6,906 bases of DNA from an uncultured Intrasporangium sp. GTDB taxonomy: Bacteria; Actinomycetota; Actinomycetes; Actinomycetales; Dermatophilaceae. Below the pieces are notes generated by a model, which had not been told where the DNA came from, searched no databases, and saw only the letters and a program-made list of their open reading frames with translations. Of the stretch, positions 5,446 through 6,906 are shown in pieces (positions within the stretch are counted from its first letter, which is position 1; every line of letters begins with the position of its first letter). The translations under genes and the position numbers were made by a program. Location: positions 1 through 6,906 of the forward strand of contig CALMNV010000020.1 in NCBI GenBank assembly GCA_937873285.1, written 5' to 3'.

Positions 5446-6017
5446 GAGGGGCGGTTGCGCCGGGCGATCTCGGCGGACAGCACCGCCGCGAAGGCGCACC
5501 AGACGGCATACGGCGCGAGGGCCCTGCCCCGGGCAGGGCTGCGCGCGCCCGCCCGACGGGCGAGGTCCGCCGAGCTGGCTGCGAGCACGGCCGCCTCGGC
5601 GGCGGCGAGCCCCAGCCGGCGCCCGCGCCAGAAGATGGCGCTCCACGCCGTGTTGAGCACGAGGTTGACGGCGAGGGCCCGCCGGTAGGCCGCCGCCTCG
5701 TCCGCCCGGCCCTCCCGGTTGAGCCCGGTGAGGGTGGCCGTGGACGCCGCGATGATGTCGGCATACAGGGCGGTCCACACGACGGGGAACGCTGCCGGTG
5801 GCGGCTGCCATGGCGGCAGGTCGAGCCGGCGATACCACTCCGCGCCCGGCGTGGTGGCGAGCGAGCCGAGCGCGGCGCTCGCCACGGTCGCGGCCGTGAC
5901 GGCGACGAGGGTCCGCGGGCCGGTGTCCCGTGGAGCGTCGCGCATGGCCTCCCGCACGGAGGCGTCGAAGCCGGTGAGGCCGCCTGCGGGGTCCGGCACG
6001 TAGCGCCGGATGTCGTC
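5442..6017 (-). CDS. TspO/MBR (tryptophan-rich sensory) domain with SDR tail; 3' portion of a frameshifted fusion gene
   Basis: Reading leftward from 6017, this frame starts with DDIRRYVPDPAGGLTGFDAS, the end of an SDR/NmrA-like domain, and continues with no stop into a TspO domain. TspO proteins are five-helix membrane proteins that bind porphyrins or sterols and are linked to tetrapyrrole and stress control. Family marks are WYRRLDLPPWQPP, VVWTALYAD, NLVLNTAWSAIFW and LAPYAVWCAFAAVLSAEIAR, which span most of the usual TspO length. Several family aromatic positions are replaced by Ala here. An ATG at 5945 could give a free-standing 167-residue TspO. However, the SDR tail lies upstream in the same frame, which argues that this is one fused gene broken at 6018. 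It converges on the DUF6766 gene, with 8 bases between the stop codons. Confidence 0.8.
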   Translation of the reverse strand, partial: DDIRRYVPDPAGGLTGFDASVREAMRDAPRDTGPRTLVAVTAATVASAALGSLATTPGAEWYRRLDLPPWQPPPAAFPVVWTALYADIIAASTATLTGLNREGRADEAAAYRRALAVNLVLNTAWSAIFWRGRRLGLAAAEAAVLAASSADLARRAGARSPARGRALAPYAVWCAFAAVLSAEIARRNRPS

Positions 6018-6019
6018 TC
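6018..6019 (-). other. Frame change inside the SDR-TspO gene
   Basis: On the - strand the SDR frame is good through GTG TGC GGC (codon GGC at 6022-6020), encoding HEVVCG. The conserved continuation DDIRRYVPDP is read only from GAC at 6017, two bases later. Adding one G (GGC GAG GAC GAC ATC) would give VVCGEDDIRRYVPDP and restore one open frame, so loss of one base is the simplest explanation; a two-base insertion is equally consistent in frame. No long homopolymer or obvious slippery heptamer is present at the site. Confidence 0.75.
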
Positions 6020-6906
6020 GCCGCACACGACCTCGTGCACGAGGCTTCCGACGAGCGGCTTGGCCAGGCCTCCCGACACGGGGGTCACGAGCCCGACCCA
6101 GTGGCTCGCCAGGCGCGGGGTCAGCACGGGGACGGTGACGATGAGCCGCCTGCGTCGCCCGGTGACGGCGGCGAAGCGCTGCAGCATCTGCCCGTAGGTC
6201 AGCACCTCCGGCCCGCCGATGTCGAACGTGCGGCTCACGTCGGCCGGCAGGTCCGCGGCGCCGACGAGATAGTGCAGCACGTCGTGGACGGCGATCGGCT
6301 GGATCCGGTTGTGCAGCCACTTCGGCGCGACCATGGCCGGCAGCCGGGAGGCGAGATAGCGCAGCATGTCGAACGACGCGGAGCCGTGACCGACCACGAC
6401 GGCTGCCTGGAGCACCGCCGTGGGGACGCCCGAGCCGAGCAGGATGCGGCCGACCTCGACCCGCGACTCGAGATGCGCCGACAGCGGCCCGTCCGGGTGC
6501 AGGCCACCGAGGTAGACGATCCGCCGCACGCCCGCCTCTCGTGCCGCGGTGGCGAACGTCGTGGCGAGGCGGCGGTCCCGCCGGGCGAAGTCGACGCCGC
6601 CGTCCATGGAGTGGAGGAGGAAGTAGGCCACCTGTATGCCGTGCACCGCCCGCCGCACGTCGCTGTCGGACGAGGCGTCCCCCTCGACGACGTCGACGGC
6701 GTCGCGCCACGGCGCCGCGCTGAGGGCCGCCCGGCGCCGGGTGAGCACCCGGACCCGCCACCCCGCCGCCAGCAGTCTCGGCACCAGCAGCCCTCCGATG
6801 TAGCCGGTCGCCCCGGTGACGAGGGCGGTGCGTTCGGTGTTGCTGGTCTGGCCACCGGCGTGGTCGGCTGTGGCGGCGTCCGTGTCGGACGTTGCCTCCG
6901 GGGCGG
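6020..6906 (-). CDS. NAD(P)-binding SDR/NmrA-like oxidoreductase domain; 5'-partial N-terminal portion of a frameshifted fusion gene
   Basis: This is the N-terminal domain of the - strand fusion gene. Its frame is open to the window edge with no start codon upstream of the Rossmann motif, so the true start lies beyond 6906. Motifs in order: a polar Ala/Thr/Asp-rich lead, TERTALVTGATGYIGG (dinucleotide-binding loop, 6817-6791), RVRVLTRR, VDVVEGDASS, VAYFLLHSMDGG, RRIVYLGGLHPDGPLSAHLE, SGVPTAVLQAAVVVGHGSAS, NRIQPIAVHDVLHYLV and FDIGGPEVLTYGQMLQR. This is an atypical SDR related to NmrA and the NDUFA9-like group, without a clear YxxxK catalytic pair, so it may sense NAD(P)H rather than act as a classic dehydrogenase. 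The same frame stays open past the break but loses all similarity, so it is not coding there. The gene could be a pseudogene, or the break could be a sequencing error. Confidence 0.82.

Noticed and set aside
6235..6855. Second - strand open frame over the SDR region (206 codons)
   Set aside because: The translation is Arg/Ser/Cys-rich low-complexity sequence, while the overlapping frame encodes clear Rossmann-fold motifs.
1..6906. CRISPR arrays, tRNA or rRNA genes, insertion sequences, phage or defence genes
   Set aside because: No regularly spaced repeats, cloverleaf-like segments, transposase motifs, terminal inverted repeats or defence domains were seen. Apart from short spacers the window is accounted for by the listed genes.

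Overview
This is high-GC actinobacterial-type DNA. It holds seven or eight closely packed genes on the + strand and one on the - strand that runs in from the right edge. No rRNA, tRNA, CRISPR array, insertion sequence or prophage part was seen, and no stretch over 300 bases lacks a gene.

Bases 1-2062 are a replication and repair cluster: the 3' end of dnaX (DNA polymerase III gamma/tau), a YbaB/EbfC nucleoid-associated protein, and recR. The genes overlap or nearly touch, as in a translationally coupled operon. Bases 2181-4177 hold a DUF5063 protein and a complete aspartate kinase (lysC). The lysC gene carries a well-formed internal ribosome binding site and GTG codon at the place where corynebacterial lysC starts its separate beta subunit. 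Bases 4234-5433 form a compact envelope cluster: a small lipoprotein, an easily missed 27-residue single-span membrane peptide, and a four-span DUF6766 protein made of two gaplessly alignable halves. Bases 5442-6906, read on the - strand, are an NAD(P)-binding SDR/NmrA-like domain joined to a TspO/MBR (tryptophan-rich sensory protein) domain. One frame change near 6018 interrupts this gene, and its N-terminus lies beyond the right edge.

The order dnaX-ybaB-recR-DUF5063-lysC is familiar from Actinomycetes. From memory, the DUF5063, LysC and DUF6766 proteins read like Micrococcales, perhaps Intrasporangiaceae. DnaX and YbaB look more like deep-branching actinobacteria such as Thermoleophilia. 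Word usage also changes inside the very conserved 3' end of recR. GATC is about 2.5 times denser before roughly 2000 than after it, and TAT/ATA is absent before 2003 but recurs afterwards. The window may therefore join two genomes through recR, either as an assembly chimera or as a real recombination. This is the first thing to check before reading the synteny as biology.

The best candidate for undescribed biology is the lipoprotein / 27-residue peptide / DUF6766 cluster. Its coupled starts suggest a membrane complex, but nothing in the sequence gives its function. The SDR-TspO fusion is the second candidate.
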